64,000 nucleotides of DNA from Mucilaginibacter segetis. GTDB lineage: Bacteria > Bacteroidota > Bacteroidia > Sphingobacteriales > Sphingobacteriaceae. Numbering within the stretch: position 1 is the first letter of the stretch; every line of letters begins with the position of its first letter. The stretch is from contig NZ_JAEHFW010000003.1 of assembly GCF_016522075.1 (NCBI RefSeq), positions 558,001 through 622,000 on the forward strand, read 5' to 3'. Below the pieces are notes generated by a model. The model saw only the letters and a list, made by a program, of their open reading frames with translations. It searched no databases and had not been told where the DNA came from. Made by a program: the position numbers and the translations under genes. Shown here in pieces: positions 1 through 8,673 of the stretch.

Positions 1-888
1 ATAGGATGAAAACGGATCAACAAAACGACGATATTTTTCGAACAGCATATCCGTTATAGACCCGCTTCCGCGTATCTGTTCTTTGGCAATTAGTTTATTA
101 AGGGTGCTTAAAGACATGGCGCTATATACGTTTATAGCCACATTATCATGTACCTCAAAATCAATGGGGCGCATATCCAACACGGTATCAATAGGAGGCC
201 CGTTTTGCACAAAACTTTCCTTTAATCCGTCAACATGCCTTATAGAAGGACTAATAATTTTCCAGCGGTTTTTTAAAGAATCATAAGATATACTGGGTGC
301 GGTAAGCCGTTCTTTTAAGGTATCGCCATTAAATTTTTCCAGCATAAACTGGTAGCCCGTATGCGCGTTTATTTCATATCGTTGCAGGTAAACAAAAGTA
401 TGTTTATCTAACTGTAAGTGTACCTCGCTTTTTGAAGGATCGTCGCCTATAAAAAAGTTCTTGTTCTCGAAATCTATTTTAAGTTTGTTGGTATAGGGTA
501 TAAGAAAAAGGTTCGCAAAAAACGATACGATAAAAATAAGCGAAGCAGAAACAAAATACGGCCGTAAAAACCGTGTAAAACTTGCCCTGCTGGTAAGAAT
601 GGGCACAATTTCTGTTTGGTTAGCCATTTTGGCGGTAAAAAATATTACCGCCAGGAAATTGATAAGCGGCGATAGCAGGTTCATGTAATAAGGTATAAAT
701 CCCGCGTAATATTTTAGTATCTCATTAATGTGAGAGTGTTTGGTTAAAAAATTATCAAGGTGTTCAGATATGTCAAATACCACGGAGATGACCAGAAATA
801 TCATCAGGGTAAATACAAATGTACCCAGGTATTTTTTGATGATATACCAGTCAATTACCTTTAAATATTTATCTAAAATGTCCTTCAT
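1..888 (-). CDS. lptG: LptG/LptF-family LPS export permease (3' end outside window)
   Basis: Read on the minus strand from the ATG at 888-886; 296 codons stay open to the window edge, so the C-terminus is missing. The N-terminus (MKDILDKYLKVIDWYIIKKY) and the following membrane helices are typical of YjgP/YjgQ permeases, the inner-membrane subunits of the LptBFG transporter that pulls lipopolysaccharide from the membrane into the periplasmic Lpt bridge. Three helices lie in about residues 15-130, followed by a periplasmic beta-rich domain. The start codon overlaps the stop of tgt by one base (TAATG), so the two are very likely cotranscribed and translationally coupled. LptG versus LptF cannot be settled without the C-terminus. 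Confidence 0.85.
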   Translation of the reverse strand, partial: MKDILDKYLKVIDWYIIKKYLGTFVFTLMIFLVISVVFDISEHLDNFLTKHSHINEILKYYAGFIPYYMNLLSPLINFLAVIFFTAKMANQTEIVPILTSRASFTRFLRPYFVSASLIFIVSFFANLFLIPYTNKLKIDFENKNFFIGDDPSKSEVHLQLDKHTFVYLQRYEINAHTGYQFMLEKFNGDTLKERLTAPSISYDSLKNRWKIISPSIRHVDGLKESFVQNGPPIDTVLDMRPIDFEVHDNVAINVYSAMSLSTLNKLIAKEQIRGSGSITDMLFEKYRRFVDPFSSY

Positions 889-2018
889 TATAATCGTTGA
901 CCTAAGCGACTCACCATAATTTTTTTCCAGTCGTAAAATTCACCGGACATTATTTTTTTGCGTGCTTCCTTCACCAGCCACAGGTAAAAATGCAGATTGT
1001 GTAAGGTGGCTATCTGCGCTCCAAGCATCTCCCCGGAGTGTATTAAATGCCGTAAGTAAGCTTTAGTACATACCTGGTCGGCAAACAGATCGCTCTCCGC
1101 TTCAATAGGAGAAAAATCATTCTTCCATTTCTCGTTCTTTATATTAATGATACCGTTTTTTGTAAAAAGCATGCCATTACGTGCATTACGTGTGGGCATT
1201 ACACAGTCAAACATATCAATTCCTAAAGCGATGTTTTCCAGTATATTCACCGGTGTACCTACACCCATTAAATAACGTGGTTTTTGCTGTGGTAATATAT
1301 CACAAACAATTTCCGTCATGGCATACATTTCCTCGGCAGGTTCACCAACCGAAAGACCGCCTATGGCATTCCCTTCACGTTCAAATGAGGCAATAACTTC
1401 TGCCGATTTTACCCGGAGATCTTTATATACAGAACCTTGCACAATCGGGAACAGGGTTTGACTGTAACCATACTTAGCTTCCGTACCGTCAAACCTGTCG
1501 CAGCAGCGCTTAAGCCAGCGGTGCGTCATATCAATTGATCTTCTGGCATAATTATAATCGCACGGGTAGGGGGTGCATTCATCAAAGGCCATAATAATAT
1601 CAGCGCCAATAATGCGCTGAATATCCATCACGTTTTCAGGTGTAAACAGGTGTTTTGAACCGTCAATATGAGAGCGGAATGTAACCCCTTCTTCCTTTAT
1701 TTTGCGCACCTCACTTAGCGAATATACCTGGTAGCCGCCGCTGTCGGTTAATATAGGGCCGTCCCAGCCGTTAAATTTATGCAGGCCGCCTGCTTTTTCC
1801 AGCGTATCTAAGCCTGGCCTTAAGTATAAATGATAGGTGTTGCCCAGTATGATCTGTGCTTCAATATCATTTTTAAGCTCCCGCTGATGCACCGCTTTTA
1901 CAGTTCCGGCAGTGCCGACAGGCATAAATATAGGCGTTTGTATAACGCCGTGGTCAGTAACTATTTCGCCCGCCCTTGCTTTTGAAAGGGCATCCTGTGC
2001 TTGTAGAGTAAATTTCAT
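888..2018 (-). CDS. tgt: tRNA-guanine transglycosylase (queuine tRNA-ribosyltransferase)
   Basis: 376 residues, the usual family length. Tgt exchanges guanine-34 of GUN-anticodon tRNAs for the queuosine precursor preQ1. The general-base Asp is D92 in TDSGG, the substrate loop GGLSVGEP is at 220-227, and the nucleophile is D271 in DMFDCVMPTR. The usual C-terminal zinc site (CxCxxC plus a distal His) is not present: one Cys (C317) lies in that segment, while the distal His (H340 in LHNLHF) is kept. Comparable loss is my recollection for Bacteroidota Tgt proteins. It forms an operon with lptG downstream; queA, acting later in the same pathway, lies at about 37.5 kb. Confidence 0.95.
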   Translation of the reverse strand: MKFTLQAQDALSKARAGEIVTDHGVIQTPIFMPVGTAGTVKAVHQRELKNDIEAQIILGNTYHLYLRPGLDTLEKAGGLHKFNGWDGPILTDSGGYQVYSLSEVRKIKEEGVTFRSHIDGSKHLFTPENVMDIQRIIGADIIMAFDECTPYPCDYNYARRSIDMTHRWLKRCCDRFDGTEAKYGYSQTLFPIVQGSVYKDLRVKSAEVIASFEREGNAIGGLSVGEPAEEMYAMTEIVCDILPQQKPRYLMGVGTPVNILENIALGIDMFDCVMPTRNARNGMLFTKNGIINIKNEKWKNDFSPIEAESDLFADQVCTKAYLRHLIHSGEMLGAQIATLHNLHFYLWLVKEARKKIMSGEFYDWKKIMVSRLGQRL

Positions 2019-2197
2019 TTAGTGCTGCAAAATTAACAAAAGGTAGCATATTAAGCGTGTAATGTTATGCTGTTGATTATTAAGCTTCTTTTGCAGCCTT
2101 TAACACTCTTTTATAATAATTGCCATTAAAACATTTATAAACAAATTCCTGCTTTTCGTTGATTTTTTAACAAATTTGCATTTACATTTTATATAAT

Positions 2198-3316
2198 TTG
2201 GAAGTTTATATACACGTCGCGCTTTTCGTTTTATTTCAGCTCTGTTTTATTGTTCAGCTATATTATTTAATAGGTAATCACAGCAAGCTAACCAAATACA
2301 CTCCTGAAGAAGTTCTGCCCGATCCGGATATCCCGGTTTCGGTGATCATCAGCGCGCGGAATGAAGCCCGTAACCTTGCCGAAAACCTGCCTTACATTTT
2401 ACAGCAGAACTATAAAAACTATGAGGTTGTGATAGTCAACGATTGTTCGTCAGATAATTCTGATGAAGTATTGGAAGATATCAAACGCGAATTCGCGCAC
2501 CTTAAAATAGTAACCATTACCGAGCACGAACGTTTTAAAACCGGCAAAAAGTTCGCATTAACATTAGGTATAAAAGCCGCCAAAAACGAACACTTATTAT
2601 TTACAGATGCCGATTGCAAGCCTGCAACCCTGAATTGGATAACCCGCATGGCCGCCAAATTTACAGGCAATATTCAAATAGTATTAGGATACTCGCCTTA
2701 TTACCGCAGCAATAATTTTCTTAATCCGTTCATTCGTTTCGAAACATTAAAAACCGGTATAAACTACCTGTCATCAGCCTTAAAAGGCGATCCATACATG
2801 GGCATAGGGCGCAATCTTGCCTATACAAAAACATTGTTTTTTAGCGTTAAGGGCTTCGCTGCTCATATGCATATTATATCAGGAGATGATGATCTGTTCG
2901 TGAACCAAAATGCTACGGCAGACAATACCGCAATTGAGATACATCCGGATACCTTCACTTACACAGAGGCCAAAACAACGTTGGGTAGCTGGTTCAGGCA
3001 AAAAAGAAGACATATGGGCGTGGGTAAAATATACAAGAATAAACACCGCCGCATGTTAAGTTTTGATGCGGTAAGCGGCTTTTTGTTTTATGTTTTATTT
3101 ATATTGTGCCTTGTATTTAAGTTTGAACCGATGCTGGCGATCGGAGCATTTGCGTTTAGGTGGTTATTGCAAATCCTTGTTTATTACAAAATATTCAAAA
3201 AACTGGGCAGTAATAACATGATATGGTATTTGCCTTTTTTTGATATGATCTATTATCTCTACCTGAATGTGTTTGGATTGATCGGTACTTTTATAAAAAC
3301 CACCCGATGGAAGTAA
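2198..3316 (+). CDS. Membrane-anchored family 2 glycosyltransferase
   Basis: 372 residues. A TM helix (about 5-25) is followed by a GT-A fold: VSVIISARNEA (47-57), the nucleotide-binding VNDCSSD (80-86), the metal-binding TDADC (136-140), GDDD (229-232) and QKRRH (268-272, the Q/RxxRW-type acceptor-site motif). Further TM helices near 293-310, 315-333 and 345-366 anchor it, so it is a processive-type or lipid-linked GT2 enzyme of the inner membrane. Sugar and acceptor cannot be read. The only common start codon upstream of the first helix is TTG at 2198; an in-frame stop lies at 2168. The 3' end overlaps the sigma-factor gene by 10 bases. Confidence 0.85.
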   Translation: MEVYIHVALFVLFQLCFIVQLYYLIGNHSKLTKYTPEEVLPDPDIPVSVIISARNEARNLAENLPYILQQNYKNYEVVIVNDCSSDNSDEVLEDIKREFAHLKIVTITEHERFKTGKKFALTLGIKAAKNEHLLFTDADCKPATLNWITRMAAKFTGNIQIVLGYSPYYRSNNFLNPFIRFETLKTGINYLSSALKGDPYMGIGRNLAYTKTLFFSVKGFAAHMHIISGDDDLFVNQNATADNTAIEIHPDTFTYTEAKTTLGSWFRQKRRHMGVGKIYKNKHRRMLSFDAVSGFLFYVLFILCLVFKFEPMLAIGAFAFRWLLQILVYYKIFKKLGSNNMIWYLPFFDMIYYLYLNVFGLIGTFIKTTRWK

Positions 3317-3912
3317 ACGCACATTTCACCGAGAACGCAAAAAACGATTTTCAATTGGTGCTTAAAGCACGTGAGGGTAATCAAAAAGCCTATGCCGACC
3401 TGATGCACCGTTATAAGGATTCCATATATTTTATGGTACTTAAAATGGTAAATAATAAAGAGGATGCTATGGATCTGACGGTAGAAACCTTTGCAAAAGC
3501 TTTTGAAAAACTGGATAAATATCAACCCGATTTTGCTTTCAGTACCTGGCTGTTCAGGGTGGCTACTAATAATTGTATTGATTTTATCCGCAAAAAAAAG
3601 CTGCATACGCAATCTATCCATGGTATGCTTGATGAGGATGGGGATGAAATACCCCTGCAAATAAAATCGGATGTATTAAACCCCGAAGAAACTTCTATAA
3701 AAAAACAACGTACCGAAGAACTGAAATTACTGATAGACAGCTTGCCGCCCAGATATAGGAATTTGATAACACTCCGTTATTTTGACGAACAGTCTTATGA
3801 GGAGATAGCACAGCAGCTTGATCTGCCACTGGGTACGGTAAAGGCACAACTATTCAGAGCACGGTACCTGCTTGGTAATATCATTAACCGTTACAATAAG
3901 GATGACATCTGA
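3307..3912 (+). CDS. ECF-type RNA polymerase sigma factor
   Basis: 201 residues with sigma region 2 (about 28-95; STWLFRVATNNCIDFIRKKK is the core and -10 recognition helix) and region 4 (about 138-190; YEEIAQQLDLPLGTVKAQ is the -35 recognition helix-turn-helix). It overlaps the GT2 gene upstream by 10 bases and rsmG downstream by 11 bases, so the three are probably one transcript. No anti-sigma gene or zinc-finger ZAS domain is adjacent, unlike many ECF loci, so regulation may be transcriptional or via the envelope-linked neighbour. Its target promoters are unknown; ECF-like motifs occur elsewhere in this window, but linking them to this factor is a guess. Confidence 0.93.
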   Translation: MEVNAHFTENAKNDFQLVLKAREGNQKAYADLMHRYKDSIYFMVLKMVNNKEDAMDLTVETFAKAFEKLDKYQPDFAFSTWLFRVATNNCIDFIRKKKLHTQSIHGMLDEDGDEIPLQIKSDVLNPEETSIKKQRTEELKLLIDSLPPRYRNLITLRYFDEQSYEEIAQQLDLPLGTVKAQLFRARYLLGNIINRYNKDDI

Positions 3913-4534
3913 TATTGTGTTAAAATATTTTCCCGAACTTTCTGCTGTACAACAGGAGCAGTTTGGTAAGCTGCAGGAACTTTACACCTTTTGGAATAAC
4001 CAGATCAACGTAATATCCCGTAAGGATATCGACTTGCTTTATGAGCGGCATGTACTGCATTCCCTGGGTATAGCCAAAGTAATGGAGTTTTTACCCGGCG
4101 AAAAAGTGCTGGATGTAGGTACAGGCGGTGGTTTCCCGGGTATACCGCTGGCCATATTATTTCCCGATACACAGTTTCATCTGGTGGATTCTATCGGTAA
4201 AAAAATAAAGGTAGTGCAGGAGGTGGCAAAGGGAGTAGGTATCACTAATATTAAGGCTTCGCACTCCCGCGCCGAGCAGGTTACAGATCAGTATGATTTT
4301 GTGATTTCGCGCGCTGTAACGCAATTAAAAGATTTTTACCCCTGGGTAAAAGGCAAGTTCAATAAAGCATCAAAAAATAAATTACCCAACGGGATATTGT
4401 ATTTAAAAGGAGGAGACCTTACACAAGAAATTGCCGAATCGGGTTTAGCCGTTCAGCAATTCTACCTCAAAAACTATTTTGAAGAGGAGTTTTTTGACAC
4501 CAAGCAGGTGATCCATGTTAAGGGCAAATATTAA
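3902..4534 (+). CDS. rsmG: 16S rRNA (guanine-N7) methyltransferase RsmG
   Basis: 210 residues from ATG 3902, the usual RsmG/GidB length; a start at 3872 would add ten residues inside the sigma gene and match no family N-terminus. The S-adenosylmethionine motif VLDVGTGGGFPG lies at 69-80, preceded by the conserved FWNNQINVISRKD. It methylates N7 of a guanine in the 530 loop of 16S rRNA, and loss gives low-level streptomycin resistance in other bacteria. Its TAA stop overlaps the stop of the convergent blaR1-like gene by four bases (TTAA, 4531-4534). Confidence 0.95.
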   Translation: MTSDIVLKYFPELSAVQQEQFGKLQELYTFWNNQINVISRKDIDLLYERHVLHSLGIAKVMEFLPGEKVLDVGTGGGFPGIPLAILFPDTQFHLVDSIGKKIKVVQEVAKGVGITNIKASHSRAEQVTDQYDFVISRAVTQLKDFYPWVKGKFNKASKNKLPNGILYLKGGDLTQEIAESGLAVQQFYLKNYFEEEFFDTKQVIHVKGKY

Positions 4535-6537
4535 TTTGCATATCCAACTACAACTACCTGGCCTATAAAATTTTTCATGTTTATAATATCATCATCCAAA
4601 GGTTTTGGCGGGTAAGGCGCTTCGTCGTTTTGATCTAATAAATTATAAGTAACAACTAACGTGTAATTACCTGGTGATCTGTTAATGGTATCCGGATAGG
4701 TACTTAAACTTCTTTTTGCTTCTTCATCACAGCCGGAACCTATACCCTTATTAACTTTAATATCTGTTATCCTATGTTCGTTATCAATCCGCATAGATAG
4801 AATTATATTACCTGTTACGTGGTTATCATGGGCTACAGTAGGGTAACGGGCATGTCTGGCCACATATTTGATCAGGTCTGCATAATCCGGATGATAGGGT
4901 GGCGGCGGCGGTGGTCTTTTTGTAACTTCAGCCGGTGGTGGTGGTGGCGGCCTTTTATTAATTTGTACAGGTGGTGGGGGTGGGGGCAGGGCTTCTTTCT
5001 GCTTTTCGGTCATCCCTAAAACATAAATCTCACCTATAAAATTGTCTTTTTTTGTAACCGAAGGCTTTGGAAAACGCACTCCTTTTTTCCCCGGGATCTC
5101 AAAATTTACACCGATAGTGTAGTTACCGGGTTTGTCGTTTATTTTACCTGTATAAGCATCAAACGCATTTTTTATTGTTTCCAAAAAGCCGTTTGCAGAG
5201 CTGCCTGATTCCTTAATGCCGCTTATTTTTCCTTGATTATCAACATTAAAGCTCAATATCATGCCACCCGTCATGTTTTTAACCAGCGCTCTTTCAGGAT
5301 ATTTAATTGTTGACTCCAGATACTGCCCAAACTCCCGAAACGAGGGTTTTAAATAAACAGGCGGCGGTGGTGGGGGTGGTAATGGTTTTTCAATAGTTGG
5401 TATGGTATCCGTTAATATAATAACCTCCGGATTTACAAAAGGCAGATCTGCCGAATCACTGTCATATTCTACCACCTCAATTTGTATATGATTGTTTTTC
5501 TGAATATCCGCAATATCCTCAGTTGTAATATTATCAGGTGTAAATGTTTGGGAAACACCCTTAGCTTTAACAATAATATGATCTGATATTGCCGTAACTC
5601 CTGCATTGGTCATTTTAAGGTGTTTTATTTTGTCGCTTTTAAACGCCAGGTCAATTACAGCGTAATCTTTACTGAACACCAATGTGGAACTGCACAGCAT
5701 ACCCGCACATAATGGTACTAATAACAGGTACTTTAGCCTCGCTAAGCCACCTGAGCGGTTTTTGTTTAACATAATTATTCTCTTTTTTAATAGGTTATAA
5801 TTGAAAAATGAATGTGCTATTGATGACCCTTGCAAGCCATAAGCATTGTTCAGTAAAAACGAAGAGTAGCCAATGGCATCATTTTCGTGAGCCGCAGTTT
5901 GCTCATCGGCAATGTATTCATGCACGGTTTTAAGGCTGCGTTGTATTAAATAAACAAAGGGGTTAAACCAGTTTATGATCTTAATGATTTCCAGGAAAAT
6001 AATATCTACGGAATGTTTTTGCTTAATGTGCACCAGCTCATGCGCTATTATAGTTTGCTGATCTGAAATATCATCGCCAATAAACAGGTAATTAAAAAAC
6101 GAAAAGGCAGTGTTATTTTTAACGCGGATAACCGGAAACTTATTAGCATAAATTGCTCTGTTACCACGTGCCAGGCGAAATAACTGGTAAAAGCGGTATA
6201 ATAACACGATTAAAGCTAAAATTACCCCGGCTGTATAAGCATATATTAATGCGTCCTGTAGGGTAAACGCAGGTGCTTGTTTTGGTGTAGTAAAATTAAT
6301 CGGGGCTGCATGCTGAGTTATATTGGGCGTATATCTAATCTGCTGTATTACGGGTTGCTCTGCAGGCTTTAACAGGCTCAACTGCGTAACCGGTAATATA
6401 AATGCTATTATACAGCTAAACAGTAGATAAACCCTGCTCAGCGCATAATGCGTTTCCTGATCTAAAAACAAACAGTAGCATAAATAAAATACTCCCAGGT
6501 AAATATTTGCTTCAATAAGGTAATGCAGCCAGCTCAT
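4531..6537 (-). CDS. BlaR1/MecR1-type M56 membrane metalloprotease sensor with two TonB-C domains
   Basis: 668 residues. Three to four N-terminal helices (about 7-25, 34-52, 98-118, and near 268-285) enclose a cytoplasmic M56 zinc-protease domain with HELVH (166-170) and the downstream HEYIADE (206-212). The family is activated by a periplasmic signal and cleaves its partner repressor. Instead of a penicillin-binding sensor domain, the periplasmic part carries two TonB C-terminal-like domains, each starting near a YPERA or YPTVA motif, separated by runs of six to eight prolines. It overlaps the stop of the BlaI-like gene (ATGA), a standard repressor-sensor pair. The ligand is unknown; beta-lactam sensing should not be assumed. 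Confidence 0.88.
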   Translation of the reverse strand: MSWLHYLIEANIYLGVFYLCYCLFLDQETHYALSRVYLLFSCIIAFILPVTQLSLLKPAEQPVIQQIRYTPNITQHAAPINFTTPKQAPAFTLQDALIYAYTAGVILALIVLLYRFYQLFRLARGNRAIYANKFPVIRVKNNTAFSFFNYLFIGDDISDQQTIIAHELVHIKQKHSVDIIFLEIIKIINWFNPFVYLIQRSLKTVHEYIADEQTAAHENDAIGYSSFLLNNAYGLQGSSIAHSFFNYNLLKKRIIMLNKNRSGGLARLKYLLLVPLCAGMLCSSTLVFSKDYAVIDLAFKSDKIKHLKMTNAGVTAISDHIIVKAKGVSQTFTPDNITTEDIADIQKNNHIQIEVVEYDSDSADLPFVNPEVIILTDTIPTIEKPLPPPPPPPVYLKPSFREFGQYLESTIKYPERALVKNMTGGMILSFNVDNQGKISGIKESGSSANGFLETIKNAFDAYTGKINDKPGNYTIGVNFEIPGKKGVRFPKPSVTKKDNFIGEIYVLGMTEKQKEALPPPPPPVQINKRPPPPPPAEVTKRPPPPPPYHPDYADLIKYVARHARYPTVAHDNHVTGNIILSMRIDNEHRITDIKVNKGIGSGCDEEAKRSLSTYPDTINRSPGNYTLVVTYNLLDQNDEAPYPPKPLDDDIINMKNFIGQVVVVGYAN

Positions 6538-6911
6538 TGTTTTTTTGTTTTAAGTTTATTAATAAGTGCTTCCAATTCATCTAATTCTTTAATACCCAAA
6601 TTTTTTTCATCAGCAATAAATGATACCAGACTTTTATACGAATTCCCGAAATAGTTATTCATCAGCTTATCAAACGTGAATTTTTTATAGTCTTCCTCAC
6701 TTACCACCGGGGAGTATACATGCGAGTTGCCATAGGCCTTATGGTCAATAAACCCTTTTCCTTCCAGTACCCTTACCACGGTTGATACGGTGTTGTACGC
6801 TGGTTTAGGTTCGGGCATTTGTTCTAAAATATCTTTTACTATCGCTTCTTTTAATTGCCATAGTATCTGCATTATCTGCTCCTCGGCTTTGGTTAATTCT
6901 TTTGGTATCAT
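6534..6911 (-). CDS. BlaI/MecI-family transcriptional repressor
   Basis: 125 residues, the usual length. An N-terminal winged helix (about 5-70; KAEEQIMQILWQ and AYNTVSTVVRVLEGKGFI are the signature helices) is followed by a dimerisation tail. Members bind AT-rich dyads as dimers and are inactivated by proteolysis by the M56 partner, which here is encoded immediately downstream with ATGA overlap. Three dyad operators start four bases upstream of its start codon, so autoregulation of the pair is very likely, and the next gene on the other strand (dprA) could share the control region. Confidence 0.93.
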   Translation of the reverse strand: MIPKELTKAEEQIMQILWQLKEAIVKDILEQMPEPKPAYNTVSTVVRVLEGKGFIDHKAYGNSHVYSPVVSEEDYKKFTFDKLMNNYFGNSYKSLVSFIADEKNLGIKELDELEALINKLKTKKQ

Positions 6912-6915
6912 AGCA

Positions 6916-6980
6916 AACTATTTTTATAGTTACGTAAAGGTAAAACTATTTATATAGTTTGCAAACTATTTTTGTAGTTT
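6916..6980. promoter_or_regulatory. Three BlaI-type operator dyads between blaI and dprA
   Basis: Site 1 is AACTAT-N4-ATAGTT (6916-6931), site 2 AAACTAT-N4-ATAGTTT (6943-6960, perfect 7+7), site 3 AAACTA-N6-TAGTTT (6963-6980). All share the axis spacing of a symmetric repressor dimer. Sites 2 and 3 are only two bases apart. They lie between the divergent blaI-like gene and dprA, and the nearest one abuts the blaI start codon. The sequence pattern is seen directly; assignment to BlaI follows from position and from the AT-rich dyads known for the family. Confidence 0.8.
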
Positions 6981-7036
6981 TTTATTTGCAATAAATCTTT
7001 TGGGTTTTTTTATATTTTTAAGCTTCGTTATACACT

Positions 7037-8134
7037 ATGTCCATACTCCATCAGGTTGCACTTACTTTTATCAAAAACATAGGGCCATCGTCTGTAAAGG
7101 CAATGGTTACTCATTTAGGTAGCGCCGAGGCTGTTTTTACAGCGAGCAAAGCCAAATTATTGCAGATACCCGGCATCGGCGAGAAACGGATAAGTTACCT
7201 TGATTTTGACGGGGCTCTGAAAAGGGCTGAGGAAGAGCTGTTTTTTATCGAAAAAAATGGGGTTGACGTGATCTTTTTTACGAATAGCCGCTATCCAAAA
7301 AAGCTAAAATTTTGTGCCGATTCCCCGGTATTACTTTATAGTAAAGGGATTGCCGATCTGAATACACAGCGGGTAGTGAGTATTGTTGGCACACGTAACG
7401 CTACTGATTATGGAAGGCAGCTATGTAAACAGTTGGTGGAAGAACTGCAATCTTATAATGTATTAATTGTAAGCGGGTTGGCATTAGGGATAGATGTAGC
7501 TGCCCATAAAGAATGTATCAGGTTGGGTATGCCCACAGTGGGTGTATTGGGCCACGGACTGGATAAACTATATCCGAGTCAAAATAAAGCCACGGCTCAA
7601 AAAATGCAGGAGAACGGAGGGATTATTACTGAATTCCCCTCGAGTACCATTCCCGACAGGGAGAACTTTCCGCAACGTAACCGCATTGTTGCCGGTATGG
7701 CTGATGCTACTGTGGTGATAGAAGCAGGTATAAAGGGAGGTGCATTAATAACTGCCGAAATTGCTAACTCCTATAACCGCGATGTTTTTGCTTTTCCGGG
7801 AAGGTTGGGGGATGAATATTCGGAAGGCTGTAACTTTCTTGTCCGAAATAATAAGGCCGCTTTGCTTACTTGCGTGGCCGATCTGCCTTATAGCTTAGGT
7901 TGGGAAAAGCACAGCGATCTGAAAGCAACGGAACAAATGGTATTACCTATTGATCTTTCTGCGCAGGAAATGGTTATATATGAGATCATAAAACAACATC
8001 AAACGCCGCTGGCTATTGATGATCTGTCGGTAAAGGCACAACTACCTATGAGTCAGTTGACCATGACCTTGCTGGATATGGAATTGCAAGGTTTTATAAG
8101 ATCTATGCCCGGTAAAACCTACTGTATAAATTAA
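7037..8134 (+). CDS. dprA: DNA-processing protein DprA
   Basis: 365 residues. DprA loads RecA on incoming single-stranded DNA during natural transformation. A helix-hairpin-helix region (IPGIGEK, 44-50) precedes the Rossmann-like domain with VGTRNAT (118-124), SGLALGID (146-153) and FPQRNRIVAG; the C-terminal 60 residues form the winged-helix domain. It begins 126 bases from the blaI start, across the operator cluster, and its stop overlaps that of the sixA-like gene by four bases (TTAA). In Bacteroidota the gene is common whether or not competence is known. Confidence 0.95.
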   Translation: MSILHQVALTFIKNIGPSSVKAMVTHLGSAEAVFTASKAKLLQIPGIGEKRISYLDFDGALKRAEEELFFIEKNGVDVIFFTNSRYPKKLKFCADSPVLLYSKGIADLNTQRVVSIVGTRNATDYGRQLCKQLVEELQSYNVLIVSGLALGIDVAAHKECIRLGMPTVGVLGHGLDKLYPSQNKATAQKMQENGGIITEFPSSTIPDRENFPQRNRIVAGMADATVVIEAGIKGGALITAEIANSYNRDVFAFPGRLGDEYSEGCNFLVRNNKAALLTCVADLPYSLGWEKHSDLKATEQMVLPIDLSAQEMVIYEIIKQHQTPLAIDDLSVKAQLPMSQLTMTLLDMELQGFIRSMPGKTYCIN

Positions 8135-8607
8135 ACTTGCGGCGTATCGTAGTAAATAAGTTTTCCGGTATAGGGCTCTACATCGTTCCAGCTATCCGCA
8201 TCAAATTCTATAACAGCTACGGTGCAGGTGGGGGTATCCTTAATGCAATTGCACAACAAATAAAAGATCTGGCTAAATCCCGGATTGTGGCCTACCAAAC
8301 CGATAAAAGAATAATTATCAGGTAGTTCACTTACCACTTCCATTAATGTATTTTCGCTGGCGTCATATATACGTTTGTCGGTATTTGCTTTAGGCAACTG
8401 CATAATCTGCGTAAATATATTCGCTGTTGATAAGGTGCGCAAAGCCGGACTCGAAACCAATATATCAGGGAAAATGCCTTCGGCACGCAAACGCGAGGCC
8501 ATAACTTCGGCTTCCTGTAAATCTTCGGGAGTAAGCGGGCGCTCAAAATCAATATAACCACTTTCGTGGGTTGCCTTTGCATGCCGTATCAATAAAAGCT
8601 TTTTCAT
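8131..8607 (-). CDS. SixA-like histidine phosphatase
   Basis: 158 residues, matching small SixA-type members of the histidine phosphatase superfamily. RHA at 8-10 provides the phospho-accepting His9; SSPALRT holds R57; GHNPG (106-110) holds the second catalytic His107. E. coli SixA removes phosphate from His of phosphorelay and PTS proteins, but substrates here are unknown. The start is fixed by the MKKLLLIRHAKA N-terminus. It lies downstream of the beta-barrel gene behind a strong terminator, so it probably has its own promoter. Confidence 0.88.
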   Translation of the reverse strand: MKKLLLIRHAKATHESGYIDFERPLTPEDLQEAEVMASRLRAEGIFPDILVSSPALRTLSTANIFTQIMQLPKANTDKRIYDASENTLMEVVSELPDNYSFIGLVGHNPGFSQIFYLLCNCIKDTPTCTVAVIEFDADSWNDVEPYTGKLIYYDTPQV

Positions 8608-8622
8608 TTATTATAGAATAAA

Positions 8623-8651
8623 AAAAGAGGAGCAATGTTTGCCCCTCTTTT
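8623..8651 (-). terminator. Intrinsic terminator of the beta-barrel gene
   Basis: A 13-bp stem (AAAAGAGGAGCAA with TTGCCCCTCTTTT, one mismatch) and a 3-base loop; on the minus strand it is followed by a run of T residues. It lies 22 bases past the stop of the 8674-9291 gene. Confidence 0.8.
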
Positions 8652-8673
8652 AATTTAAATTGTTAAACAGCTT

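Noticed and set aside
2028..2035. TAATTTTG -7 box on the minus strand before tgt
   Set aside because: It would place the transcription start about three bases from the start codon, and a near match lies just upstream; too ambiguous to call.
4819..5019. Plus-strand frame rich in Trp and Arg opposite the BlaR1-like gene
   Set aside because: It is the antisense of the poly-proline codons (GGN runs read as Trp/Gly/Arg) and has no ribosome site or family character.
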